From the NCBI GenBank assembly GCA_015231435.1, contig JADGBN010000012.1, positions 1-42,191 of the forward strand: a stretch of DNA of 42,191 bases, given 5' to 3'. Below are positions 8,877 through 18,221 of the stretch, piece by piece (positions within the stretch are counted from its first letter, which is position 1; every line of letters starts with the position of its first letter). The position numbers and the translations under genes are program-made. The notes under the pieces are model-generated. The model did not search any database, had not been told where the DNA came from, and saw only the letters and a program-made list of their open reading frames with translations. The DNA is from Gammaproteobacteria bacterium (GTDB lineage Bacteria; Pseudomonadota; Gammaproteobacteria; Thiohalomonadales; Thiohalomonadaceae).

Positions 8877-11800
8877 ATGCACCGTTTGCTGGAGCGCCAG
8901 CTTAAACGTACCTTAGGTCTTCAGAGTGAAACTGAGCGCGAGCAGTTTCAGGATGAGATTCTCGCACTAGCAACCCGTCAGGATCTGCCTGATCACTTGC
9001 GCCGTCTCTGTGTCGGTTTTTCTGAACTGCTCCAGCGTATTAATACCAGTTATGAACAGCAGGATCGCGATTTGGAACTGCGTAGTCGTAGTCTGGAGCT
9101 TAGCAGTGCTGAATTGACCCAGGCAAATACTACCCTGCGGACGAATGCTGAAAATCAGAGCCGAATCATCGCTTCACTGCATAACACCGCCAATACCCTA
9201 TTGCGCAGTGTGGGCAAGGAGGCGATCGATATTAATGAGGAGAGCAGTCTCGACAAATTATCTGCCTTAATGGCGGAGCTTGCGGCGGATCGGCGAAAGG
9301 CGCAGCGAGCACTTGAACAACAGAAGTTTGCCCTTGACCAGCATGCTATCGTCAGTATAACTGACCCCTTTGGCACCATTATCTATGCCAATGACAAGTT
9401 CTGTGAAATAAGCGGTTTTCCCCTCGACGATTTGCTGGGACAGCAGCATCGTATTGTTAATTCTGGGCTTCATCCGTCCGGGTTTTTTAGGTCAATGTGG
9501 GAAACCATTGCCGCTGGTCAGGTCTGGCATGGTGAAGTGTGCAACCGTCGAAAAGAAGGTGACAACTACTGGGTGGCGGCGACCATTGTGCCTATTCTCG
9601 ATGAGTCGGGGGATATTGAGAGTTATATCGCCATTCGCACCGATATCAGCCAGCAGAAGGCGCTGGAGGCCAACATACAGGAGAGTCGGCGTTTTCTGCA
9701 GAATCTGACTGACTCAATGGGTGAAGGTGTCTATGTGCTCAATGAAGAAGGACACGCTATTTTCCTTAACCCTGAGGCAGAGCGTTTGCTGGGATGGCGA
9801 CTTGCGGAGGTCACCTCACGCATTTTTCATAATGTGGTGCATTACCGGACAGCGGCAGGTGAACCGTTACCCTCACATGCCTGTCCCATTGGACATGCGG
9901 TCAAGACAGGTCAAACTTTCCGCTCCGAACAGGAAGTTTTTATGCACAGGGATGGCACCGCCATTCCGATCTCGATCATCGCTGTGCCACAGTACGAGGC
10001 GGGTCGTTACATTGGTCAGGTTGCAGTTTTTCAGGATATCAGCGAGCGTAAGGCCGTAGCGCAAGCACTGCAACTGAGCCATACCCGTTACGACAGACTA
10101 ACGGCGCAGATCCCCATTGGCATCTTCACTGATCATAAATATCGTGACGGTACAGTGGAATTTGACTATGTTAGCGATCGTTTTTGCCAATTGCTTGATC
10201 TGCAACGGGAGCGTGTGCTTGCCGACCCTACCACGGCTTTTACTAAGGTGCATCCAGATGATATTGGTAGTCTGATTCAGTGCATTATTGAGTCAGCAAA
10301 TCAATGGCACTTTTTTCAGTGGGAGGGACGTATTGAAGTGAGAGGGCAAACTCGCTGGTTTTTTGTTGAATCAGTCCCACCCTCCAGTACCGATACAGAT
10401 GCACTGTGGAACGGCACCCTAGTCGATATTACTGAACGCAAGGAGGCTGAACAGGCGGTTCGTGAAGCGCGTGATATCGCTGAGGCGGCTAACCGCGCCA
10501 AGAGCGATTTTCTTGCTAATATGAGCCATGAGATCCGTACCCCGATGAATGCGGTGATCGGCCTGAGTCACCTGGCGCTGGAGACCGAACTTGATGAGCG
10601 GCAGCATGGCTACCTGAGCAAAATTCATGTTTCAGCACGAAATCTGCTCGGGATTATTAATGATATTCTTGACTATTCAAAAATTGAAGCGGGGCGGATG
10701 AGTATTGAACGTCATCCGTTTAGCCTAGTCGAAATTCTCAATCAGGTGATGGGGGTGGTCTCCTTGCCCGCTGCCAGCAAGGGACTGGAGCTGCTGATCT
10801 CTGAGCCGGCGAATTTGCCTACACGATTGCTTGGCGATGGGATGCGTCTCGGTCAGGTATTGACCAACCTTGCCAGTAACGCTGTGAAATTTACCGAACA
10901 GGGTGAAGTGGTGATTGCCATCGATCTGTTGCAGCGGATTGGTCACCATGTGCAACTGCGTTTTTCAGTAAGGGATAGCGGCATTGGTCTAAGTGACGAG
11001 CAGATTGGCCGTCTCTTTCGTTCATTCTCCCAGGCAGACACCTCAACCACTCGTAAGTACGGTGGTACCGGCCTCGGACTGGCAATTTGCAAGCGTATTG
11101 TCGAGTTAATGGGGGGAGACATTGGTGTAAAAAGTCAGCCTGGGGAGGGCAGCCAATTCTATTTCACGCTCTCTTTTGAGGTCGCCGATGAAGGTGAGGG
11201 GGAGACTGCACGGGAGAGCGGCCAGATCAGAGGGCGTAGGGTATTGATTGTTGACGACAATGCCACTGCCCGCGAAGTTTTGCGTGAAATGGCAAATAGC
11301 TTTGGCATGACAACGCAGGAGGCAGTCTCTGGTGAAGCCTGCCTTGCCGCCTTGCGGGCGACAGAGGCAACCTCTCCCTTCGATTTTGTCCTGCTCGACT
11401 GGAAAATGGAGGGAATCGATGGTTTGACCACGCATACCCGTATCCAAAGTGACTCCAGCATTATTCACAAACCTGTTGTGCTTCTGGTGACAGCCTTTGG
11501 TCAGGATGCTATTTTTAATGAAGCAGAAACACGACATCTGGTTGTGTTGCAGAAGCCAGTCTCGCCCTCCTGCCTGCTTGATGGTCTGCTAAATGCTATG
11601 GGACGTCCGCGTGCTGTTCATTCACGAACCCCGCTGCCGGTTAAACGTGATCTTCCTGCCATTGAAGGTATTCTTGGTGCCCATCTCCTGCTGGTCGAAG
11701 ATAATGAGATCAATCGACAGGTTGCCGGTGAGATGCTGCAACGCTACGGGGTTATCGTGAACTTTGCGACAAATGGGCAGGAAGCGCTGGATGTGCTAGA

Positions 11801-12746
11801 GAAGCACCGTTTTGATCTGATTTTAATGGATGTCCAGATGCCGGTGATGGATGGTTATGAGGCGGCAGGTCATATTCGTGCCGCAAGGCGATACGACAGC
11901 GTGCCGATTATCGCTCTGACCGCACATGCCATGCAGGGGGACCGTGAGCTTTGCCTGCAAGCCGGAATGGATGACTACCTTAGTAAACCCATTGATCCCG
12001 AACAGCTCCTGGCAATCCTGACGAAGTGGATTCAGCCCGCTCACCGCGAAGTACAATGCCTTTTACCGGATCGTAAGCAGGTTACGATGGCCAATGATCC
12101 TGTCGTGGCACCGGCTCGATTACCCGCCGAGTTGCCTGGCATTGATCTGTCGCGGGCATTAATCAATATGGGCAATGATGAGGCGATTCTCCTTCGTTTG
12201 CTGGAGCGTTTTTATCACGATTATCAAAGCTTGCCCGAGCAGTTGCGTCAGGCTTTCGCCACCGATGATAAGGCAGCTAAACATCTGACGCATATGATTA
12301 AAGGGGTGGCCGGTGCGGTGGGTGCCTACTCGTTGTCCGAGATTGCAGGCACCATTGACACCGCCTTGCGTCAGGGGAACACGGTAACGACAGAAGCGTT
12401 AGCACAGCTCTATCGTGAAATCGATAGTCTCCTTGCTGGTTTGGTGCCACTGTTCGCATCCCCTGTTGTTGCGGGCACCGCAGCAGCGGTGCAGGGTGAA
12501 AATCAGGATACCCTTAAGGCTGCCTCCAGAATACTTCAAGCAATACTGCCCTTAATCACTGCCGCTGATCTTCGCGTAATGGAACAGGTGGACAGCCTTG
12601 TTCGTGTGCTTGAACATACGCCATTTGCCGCAAAGGCTGGAGATTTACATCGTGAACTTAATAACTTTGACTTTGAACATGCCCTTGTAGTCGGAGAGAG
12701 CTTGGGTGTTCTCATTGCCAATGCTTCCTCTGCTTCCCAGCTATAA
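8877..12746 (+). CDS. hybrid sensor histidine kinase (PAS domains, HisKA, HATPase, two REC domains, Hpt)
   Basis: PAS-like segments; H-box FLANMSHEIRTPMNAVIG; N/G boxes (LASNAVKFT, GGTGLGLAICKRIVELMGG); REC1 VLIVDDNATAREVL/LLDWKM; REC2 LLLVEDNEINRQVA/LILMDVQMPVMDG; Hpt HLTHMIKGVAGAVGA. Confidence 0.92.
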   Translation: MHRLLERQLKRTLGLQSETEREQFQDEILALATRQDLPDHLRRLCVGFSELLQRINTSYEQQDRDLELRSRSLELSSAELTQANTTLRTNAENQSRIIASLHNTANTLLRSVGKEAIDINEESSLDKLSALMAELAADRRKAQRALEQQKFALDQHAIVSITDPFGTIIYANDKFCEISGFPLDDLLGQQHRIVNSGLHPSGFFRSMWETIAAGQVWHGEVCNRRKEGDNYWVAATIVPILDESGDIESYIAIRTDISQQKALEANIQESRRFLQNLTDSMGEGVYVLNEEGHAIFLNPEAERLLGWRLAEVTSRIFHNVVHYRTAAGEPLPSHACPIGHAVKTGQTFRSEQEVFMHRDGTAIPISIIAVPQYEAGRYIGQVAVFQDISERKAVAQALQLSHTRYDRLTAQIPIGIFTDHKYRDGTVEFDYVSDRFCQLLDLQRERVLADPTTAFTKVHPDDIGSLIQCIIESANQWHFFQWEGRIEVRGQTRWFFVESVPPSSTDTDALWNGTLVDITERKEAEQAVREARDIAEAANRAKSDFLANMSHEIRTPMNAVIGLSHLALETELDERQHGYLSKIHVSARNLLGIINDILDYSKIEAGRMSIERHPFSLVEILNQVMGVVSLPAASKGLELLISEPANLPTRLLGDGMRLGQVLTNLASNAVKFTEQGEVVIAIDLLQRIGHHVQLRFSVRDSGIGLSDEQIGRLFRSFSQADTSTTRKYGGTGLGLAICKRIVELMGGDIGVKSQPGEGSQFYFTLSFEVADEGEGETARESGQIRGRRVLIVDDNATAREVLREMANSFGMTTQEAVSGEACLAALRATEATSPFDFVLLDWKMEGIDGLTTHTRIQSDSSIIHKPVVLLVTAFGQDAIFNEAETRHLVVLQKPVSPSCLLDGLLNAMGRPRAVHSRTPLPVKRDLPAIEGILGAHLLLVEDNEINRQVAGEMLQRYGVIVNFATNGQEALDVLEKHRFDLILMDVQMPVMDGYEAAGHIRAARRYDSVPIIALTAHAMQGDRELCLQAGMDDYLSKPIDPEQLLAILTKWIQPAHREVQCLLPDRKQVTMANDPVVAPARLPAELPGIDLSRALINMGNDEAILLRLLERFYHDYQSLPEQLRQAFATDDKAAKHLTHMIKGVAGAVGAYSLSEIAGTIDTALRQGNTVTTEALAQLYREIDSLLAGLVPLFASPVVAGTAAAVQGENQDTLKAASRILQAILPLITAADLRVMEQVDSLVRVLEHTPFAAKAGDLHRELNNFDFEHALVVGESLGVLIANASSASQL

Positions 12747-12762
12747 TCATAAAAGGATAAAA

Positions 12763-13884
12763 ATGGACAACGCAACCATTCTCATCGTTGATGATGAACC
12801 CTTTAATATCAGTCTGTTGAGGGATGTATTAAAGGCGGAGTATCGTCTGGTTGCTGCACGCAACGGCGAGCAGGCATTAAAACGCGCCCTTGATCAACCT
12901 CGCCCTGATCTCATTCTGCTCGATATCATGATGCCAGAGATGGATGGTTATGCCGTCTGTCGCCGTCTGCTTGCCAATCCCGATACTGCAGTTATTCCCA
13001 TCATTTTCATTACGGCCATGAATGATGAACATGATGAAACCCTGGGATTTGAACTGGGTGCCGTCGATTACATTACCAAGCCAATTTCGCCACCTATTGT
13101 TCGCGCCCGAGTGCGAACCCAGCTAGCGTTGGCGCATGCACGTGCCGAACTTGCCGACCAGAACCTGCATCTCGAACGTTTGGTGCGTGAGCGTACGGCG
13201 GAGTTGGAAATCACCCAAGACGCAACAATTATCGCCATGACCTCTATGGCTGAGACCCGTGACAACGAGACGGGCAATCATATCCGCCGTACCCAGAATT
13301 ACATCAGAACCCTAGCGATTGCCCTGCGAACCGATCCAGCCTTTGCCGAACACCTCGATGACAGCGTCATCGATCTACTCTATAAATCTGCGCCCCTGCA
13401 CGATATCGGCAAAGTGGGTATTCCTGATCGGATCTTGCTAAAGCCGGATCGTCTAAATGTCGAGGAGTTTGAGATTATGAAACGCCATCCGGGGTATGGC
13501 CGCGCGGCCATTGCCAAGGCTGAACAGCTGCTTGGAGACAATCAAAGTTCGTTTCTGCGTTATGCCCGCGATATTGCTTATACCCATCATGAGAAGTGGG
13601 ATGGTAGCGGCTATCCGCGAGGGCTTGCCGGCGATGCGATTCCTCTGGCAGGTCGTCTCATGGCGGTAGCGGATGTCTATGACGCCCTGATTTCACAGCG
13701 CGTCTATAAACCCGCATTCACCCATGAAAAGTCTGTCGAGATCATTATCGCCGGCTCGGGTAGCTATTTTGACCCCCGTATTATTGCGACTTTTGTCTGT
13801 ATTGCCGAGGAGTTTCGCGGTATCGCCAAGGCGTTCAGCGATACTAATGTCGATACGAAGGATAATGTACCGCTTCCTGTGTAA
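12763..13884 (+). CDS. response regulator with REC and HD-GYP domains (c-di-GMP phosphodiesterase type)
   Basis: REC TILIVDDEPFNISLL, LILLDIMMPEMDGYAV; HD-GYP motifs HDIGKVGIPD and HHEKWDGSGYPRGLAG. ATG at 12763 preferred over ORF start 12706, which overlaps the kinase gene. Confidence 0.92.
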   Translation: MDNATILIVDDEPFNISLLRDVLKAEYRLVAARNGEQALKRALDQPRPDLILLDIMMPEMDGYAVCRRLLANPDTAVIPIIFITAMNDEHDETLGFELGAVDYITKPISPPIVRARVRTQLALAHARAELADQNLHLERLVRERTAELEITQDATIIAMTSMAETRDNETGNHIRRTQNYIRTLAIALRTDPAFAEHLDDSVIDLLYKSAPLHDIGKVGIPDRILLKPDRLNVEEFEIMKRHPGYGRAAIAKAEQLLGDNQSSFLRYARDIAYTHHEKWDGSGYPRGLAGDAIPLAGRLMAVADVYDALISQRVYKPAFTHEKSVEIIIAGSGSYFDPRIIATFVCIAEEFRGIAKAFSDTNVDTKDNVPLPV

Positions 13885-14031
13885 TCACCCCATGAAGAGA
13901 CGGCAAAACCAACAACAGCATGGGTAAGCACCGCTCACCGTGGCCAAGCCTGGGGATCACCTCTGGCTCACCGTTATCGCCGCCAAGGCCGTTCTCTTAC
14001 CGGTCTGGCGTGGCGCATGAACCCCCTTATC

Positions 14032-15081
14032 TTAATGGCATTGCTTGGACAGCAATCGCAGTAATGCCGCCTCGACCCGATCGACGCTAATATTATCGAG
14101 GCAGGCGGGGGTCTCATAAATGGGACATTGACGTTTAAAGCAGGGACCGCAGGGGAGTCCGAGGTGGAGCACTTCAGCGTGGTTGGTGAGTGGCGGTGTG
14201 TAGCGGGGTGTGGTGGAGCCATAGATAGCGACCAGCGGGGTTCCCACAGCAGCGGCGATATGCATCAGTCCGGAATCATTACTCACCACAGCATCCACCC
14301 CCGCCAACAGATCGACCGCATCCTCAAGGGAGGTCTGACCACATAAATTGACCGCCTGCCCCGCGACACAGCGGTTAATCTGATCCGCCACTGACCGATC
14401 TTTATTCGATCCGATTAACCAAACGGCATAACCTTGGGCAATCAGCCTTCCTGCGACTTCACCATACTGCGCAGCCGACCACTGCTTGCTCGGACCGTAC
14501 TCAGCTCCTGCAAGCAGGGCGATAGTTTTTTGTGGTGCCACGTTGGCGTTCAGCTGCAGAGTTTGCCACAGTCGCTGCTGATTCGCCGCATTCACCGTCA
14601 GTGCTGGATAGGGTGTCGCTGGCGCGGCCATCACCTGCTGACCTTTGGGCGTAGCAAGAGCAACATAACGCTGTACCGTCTGTTTCAGCCGTTTTTTATC
14701 AAGGGGGATAATATCGTTTAACAGCAGATAACGCTTCTCGCCGAGATAACCCCGACGCTGTGCGATACCGGCAAAAAAGGGGAGAAGCGCCGCTTTCAAT
14801 GAACGCGGCATGACAACTGCCTGCTGATAGCGCTGGCGCAGCGATCGCCCAAGACGCCACCGCTCACCAAGGGCGAGTTCACCATGGGCCGTATTTAGCA
14901 CAATGCCTCGGCGCACCTGCGGCATTCGCGCCAGAAGCGGCAGTGACCACGGCGGCGCAACCACATCAATAGCGCGATCGGGCTGCTGCTCTTTAAGGGT
15001 GATAAAGAGGCTCTGCGCCATCACCATATCCCCCACCCAGGCCGGGGCGACCACCAAAACAGCTGCCGCGTCAGCGCTCAC
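14032..15081 (-). CDS. waaF: ADP-heptose:LPS heptosyltransferase II
   Basis: VVAPAWVGDMVMAQSLF N-term, LLAGAEYGPSKQW, DAVVSNDSGLMHIAAAVGTPLVAIYGSTTPRYTPPL; GTG start overlapping the upstream stop (GTGA). Confidence 0.88.
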   Translation of the reverse strand: MSADAAAVLVVAPAWVGDMVMAQSLFITLKEQQPDRAIDVVAPPWSLPLLARMPQVRRGIVLNTAHGELALGERWRLGRSLRQRYQQAVVMPRSLKAALLPFFAGIAQRRGYLGEKRYLLLNDIIPLDKKRLKQTVQRYVALATPKGQQVMAAPATPYPALTVNAANQQRLWQTLQLNANVAPQKTIALLAGAEYGPSKQWSAAQYGEVAGRLIAQGYAVWLIGSNKDRSVADQINRCVAGQAVNLCGQTSLEDAVDLLAGVDAVVSNDSGLMHIAAAVGTPLVAIYGSTTPRYTPPLTNHAEVLHLGLPCGPCFKRQCPIYETPACLDNISVDRVEAALLRLLSKQCH

Positions 15082-15890
15082 TTGCGGCGCGTCTCTACAG
15101 CGCCCTGCGCAGCCAATATCGCCTCGGTCAATGCGACATTTTGCCGTAAATGGTCTGGATTAATCGTACCAACCACCAGCGATGCGACCGCCGGATGGGC
15201 AAATATCAGGCGCAGTGCCGCCTCAATGCCGCCACCACCTGCCGCCCGATCGGCATGACCACTCGCCAACCCCTTTTTAATGAGCACCCCTTTTCCCAAT
15301 CTGGCTGCGGCATCGAGTACCGGCAGCTCATCCTGATAATCGGGATGGTAACTGGCCATCACCAGATCCATATTCTCAACGCACCAGAGGCCGCCGGCAA
15401 CGCTCTTTGTCGACATTCCAACCGCCTTTACCTTACCCTCGGCTTTTAACTCGAGCAGCGTATCGCAAACCGCCTGCTCGCGAATAATCGCCATGTCGTT
15501 ACCATCGGAGTGCACCAGTACCACATCAAGCATATCACGACGCAGACGACGCAGACTCTCCTCAACCGATTGCCGCGTTGCCACCGCGCTAAAATCAAAA
15601 AAGGATTGCCCGTTAATAAACTGCTCTCCTACCTTGCCAATAATCACCCAGTCATGACGCTGCGGCAGCAGCTCTCCCAAACGGCGTTCACTCTCACCAT
15701 AAGCGGGAGCGGTATCCAGGGTGTTAATCCCCAGCTCCCAGGCAAGGTGCAATAGCGCCGTCACCGCCGCATCATCAGGAAGGTCAAAAGCCGTGGGATA
15801 CTTAACCTGCTGATTCCGACCGATTTTAACTGTACCTAACCCAAGCGGACTCATGCGCAGATCACTCTGGCCAACTCGCTGCTGTTTCAT
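15078..15890 (-). CDS. aldo/keto reductase
   Basis: INTLDTAPAYGESERRLGELL, IIGKVGE, DVVLVHSDG, KAVGMSTKS; start adjusted to ATG at 15890 (ATGA overlap with upstream gene). Confidence 0.88.
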   Translation of the reverse strand: MKQQRVGQSDLRMSPLGLGTVKIGRNQQVKYPTAFDLPDDAAVTALLHLAWELGINTLDTAPAYGESERRLGELLPQRHDWVIIGKVGEQFINGQSFFDFSAVATRQSVEESLRRLRRDMLDVVLVHSDGNDMAIIREQAVCDTLLELKAEGKVKAVGMSTKSVAGGLWCVENMDLVMASYHPDYQDELPVLDAAARLGKGVLIKKGLASGHADRAAGGGGIEAALRLIFAHPAVASLVVGTINPDHLRQNVALTEAILAAQGAVETRRK

Positions 15891-17122
15891 ATGACTCCTT
15901 CGTACCAAATTAAAGGTCGCTGCCACGGCAACGGCGAAACTACAGCCTTCGGCCAGCGTGCCAATATCGCTGCATTATTTATATTTTCGGCTTTGGCCAG
16001 ATCTGCTAGGGCGGCGACCACCCGATCGCCCAGTACCGGTAGTAGCGCCAATTTTGTCGGCCAGAGCGTCATTAACGCTGCGGCATGATCTTCATGAAGA
16101 TAACTGTCATCCGGACGCCCGCCTCCGGGCATCGCTACCTCGGCACGATTCACCGACAACGCGGCAAAACGTAACTGGTGCGACGCCAACCACGGTAGCA
16201 GTGTCGCTAACTCCTGCGCCGCCTGTCGGCACTGATCGGCATCACTACGACCAACCCCCTCCTCCGCCAGCTGCCCGCCCAGATACCAGAGCGGCCGCCC
16301 TTTCGCATCCTGATGCGTGGAGATGGTTAAGCGCGGTGTCGTCGCAACCCCAAGGCAGTGGGCATAAATGGTGGGTAACGCTAGGGCGGCATCAGGGCGT
16401 GGCTGCGCTACCACCATTTTCAACGGCCGCCGCTGCATCTGCGGCTGACGCTGCCCTAACTGGTGTAATAGATCTGCATTCCCCTCCCCCGCCGTCAGAA
16501 TGAGCTGGCGAACCTGTAGCGGTGGGAGATCGCCCTGCGCTATCTGCCACCCCGCCGCCGCTGCCAATGGTGTCATTAACGCCGCAGCGTCCAACCGTAA
16601 AATCTGATCTTCGTAAGGTGCTGTCAGCACCGCCAGCAGTGAAGCGATATCCAGCACCATCTCATTAAGGCGATAGAGCTCACCACGAAAATCGTGATGG
16701 CGAAAAAGAGGCGGATAAGCTTCGGGCTTGAGCGCGGTGGTACGACTGCGCATCAGACGACTGGCGAAAAAGCCCGCCATGCGTGAAGTGAGGGTCGTTG
16801 TTGACCAGAGCAGTTGATCCTGACTCAGCAGCTTCACCCCACGCAAATCGACCTCCCCATCTCCCTGCCCTTCCCCCTGCAGCGCCGCCTGCCAGCGTGC
16901 CGGCATCGCCGCAATGCGGGTCGCTGCCTCACCCAGCTCACCGGTCAGGGCAAATTTTGTCCCGCCGTGAATAATCCCCTGAGCAAACCCAGTCTGCCCC
17001 GCACCAATGGCGCTACGCTCCAGCAGCACCACACGGTAACCCAGCCGCTGCAGTCGCTGCAACAGCCACAAGCCACTAATACCCGCCCCGATAATCGCGA
17101 TATCGGCACTGTAATCACTCAT
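15887..17122 (-). CDS. FAD-dependent oxidoreductase (DAO family)
   Basis: Rossmann motif ADIAIIGAGISGLWLLQRLQRLGYRVVLLERSAIGAGQTGFAQGIIHGG; start likely MSDYSAD at 17122. Confidence 0.82.
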   Translation of the reverse strand: MSDYSADIAIIGAGISGLWLLQRLQRLGYRVVLLERSAIGAGQTGFAQGIIHGGTKFALTGELGEAATRIAAMPARWQAALQGEGQGDGEVDLRGVKLLSQDQLLWSTTTLTSRMAGFFASRLMRSRTTALKPEAYPPLFRHHDFRGELYRLNEMVLDIASLLAVLTAPYEDQILRLDAAALMTPLAAAAGWQIAQGDLPPLQVRQLILTAGEGNADLLHQLGQRQPQMQRRPLKMVVAQPRPDAALALPTIYAHCLGVATTPRLTISTHQDAKGRPLWYLGGQLAEEGVGRSDADQCRQAAQELATLLPWLASHQLRFAALSVNRAEVAMPGGGRPDDSYLHEDHAAALMTLWPTKLALLPVLGDRVVAALADLAKAENINNAAILARWPKAVVSPLPWQRPLIWYEGVI

Positions 17123-17162
17123 CATCACCACACCAGTCACCTTAATATGAGAAAAACACGCA

Positions 17163-17284
17163 ACCCTTTCTACTTGAAATTGCAGGGTCGTTGTCTGCAG
17201 TCGCTCACCCCAATCACATAGTTAATCTATGCTCATGGGGATTCGCGCCTTTGCCGCCTACCTGCATTTCCAAGTAGTTTGGGT
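17163..17284 (+). repeat. 122-bp dispersed imperfect palindromic element, copy A
   Basis: ACCCTTTCTACTTGAAATTGCAGG...CCTGCATTTCCAAGTAGTTTGGGT: about 24-bp terminal inverted repeats, internal hairpin CCCCAATCACATAGTTAATCTATGCTCATGGGG; matches the reverse complement of 36614-36735 at roughly 100 of 122 positions by manual alignment. Confidence 0.9.
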
Positions 17285-17450
17285 ATATTCGTCACGCCGC
17301 TATTATAGGCTCACTCCCATACTGCGGGCACACTTCAGTCTCTCCAAAACCAGCTTGCCTCTTGTTGAACCGCTCTGGCATAATCACGCGCAGCGGGTTA
17401 ACTCTATAATAACAACCGACCCTGTTCACTCTTCTCATTCGGATATCACC

Positions 17451-18221
17451 ATGGGCAACCGTCATTCGCTCTACCTGCGTTATCTGTTGCTTTCTCTGAC
17501 ACTCATCCCCTCTGCGACTGCAGCGGCCGAGACGCTTAAACTGGCGATTGCCAACTCTACTTGCGATATTTTTTCCCAAGTCAACCAGCGCTTTAGCGCC
17601 GCCCAGCCGATTCAACTGGAGTTAACCTGCAAGGCTTCAGGCCTGCTTGCCAAAGGGTTACAGGGCAAGGTGATTGATGCCGACCTCTTTATCTCGGCAA
17701 ACCAGGAGTGGATGGACTATATGATTAAAGAAAAACTGGTTAACCCGGAGGAGGTCACCACACCTTGGCGTAACCATCTGGTCGTCGCCACCGCCCGCAG
17801 CAGCGCACTAGCCATCGACCGCTGGGAAGATCTGGCCTCTCCTGCGGTGCAGGAAATTCTTATCGGCGACCCCTCCCTTGCTCCGTTTGGACGTTACGCG
17901 AAACAGGCACTACAGCGGACAGATCTCTGGCCACAGGTTATTCACAAAATTAGCAGCAGAAAAAATATCGCCATTCTTGCGGAAGATCTCAACACTGCAG
18001 GCGAGGGGAGCGTTGGCATTCTCTTTGGTAGCAACCTTACCCCGGGGCATCGGCTGCTCTTTCGTGTCAATCCCGACTGGCACGATGCGGTTCGCTACTA
18101 TATGGCACCCTTAGCTAACAGCACAAAGCGCGACACTGTCGCCAAGCTAATCTCTTTCTTAGCCAGCGATCCGATCACTGCCCTCTTTACTGAACATGGC
18201 TATATCTCGGGCCAACCCTGA
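17451..18221 (+). CDS. ModA-like (molybdate/tungstate-type) periplasmic substrate-binding protein
   Basis: Signal peptide MGNRHSLYLRYLLLSLTLIPSATAAAE; LKLAIANSTCDIFSQVNQRF, DADLFISANQEWMDYMIKEKLV, LVVATARSS, IGDPSLAPFGRYAKQAL resemble ModA. Confidence 0.72.
   Translation: MGNRHSLYLRYLLLSLTLIPSATAAAETLKLAIANSTCDIFSQVNQRFSAAQPIQLELTCKASGLLAKGLQGKVIDADLFISANQEWMDYMIKEKLVNPEEVTTPWRNHLVVATARSSALAIDRWEDLASPAVQEILIGDPSLAPFGRYAKQALQRTDLWPQVIHKISSRKNIAILAEDLNTAGEGSVGILFGSNLTPGHRLLFRVNPDWHDAVRYYMAPLANSTKRDTVAKLISFLASDPITALFTEHGYISGQP

Noticed and set aside
15958-16503. 181-aa plus-strand ORF opposite the FAD oxidoreductase
   Set aside because: Low-complexity Pro/Ala-rich translation, a shadow of the DAO gene.
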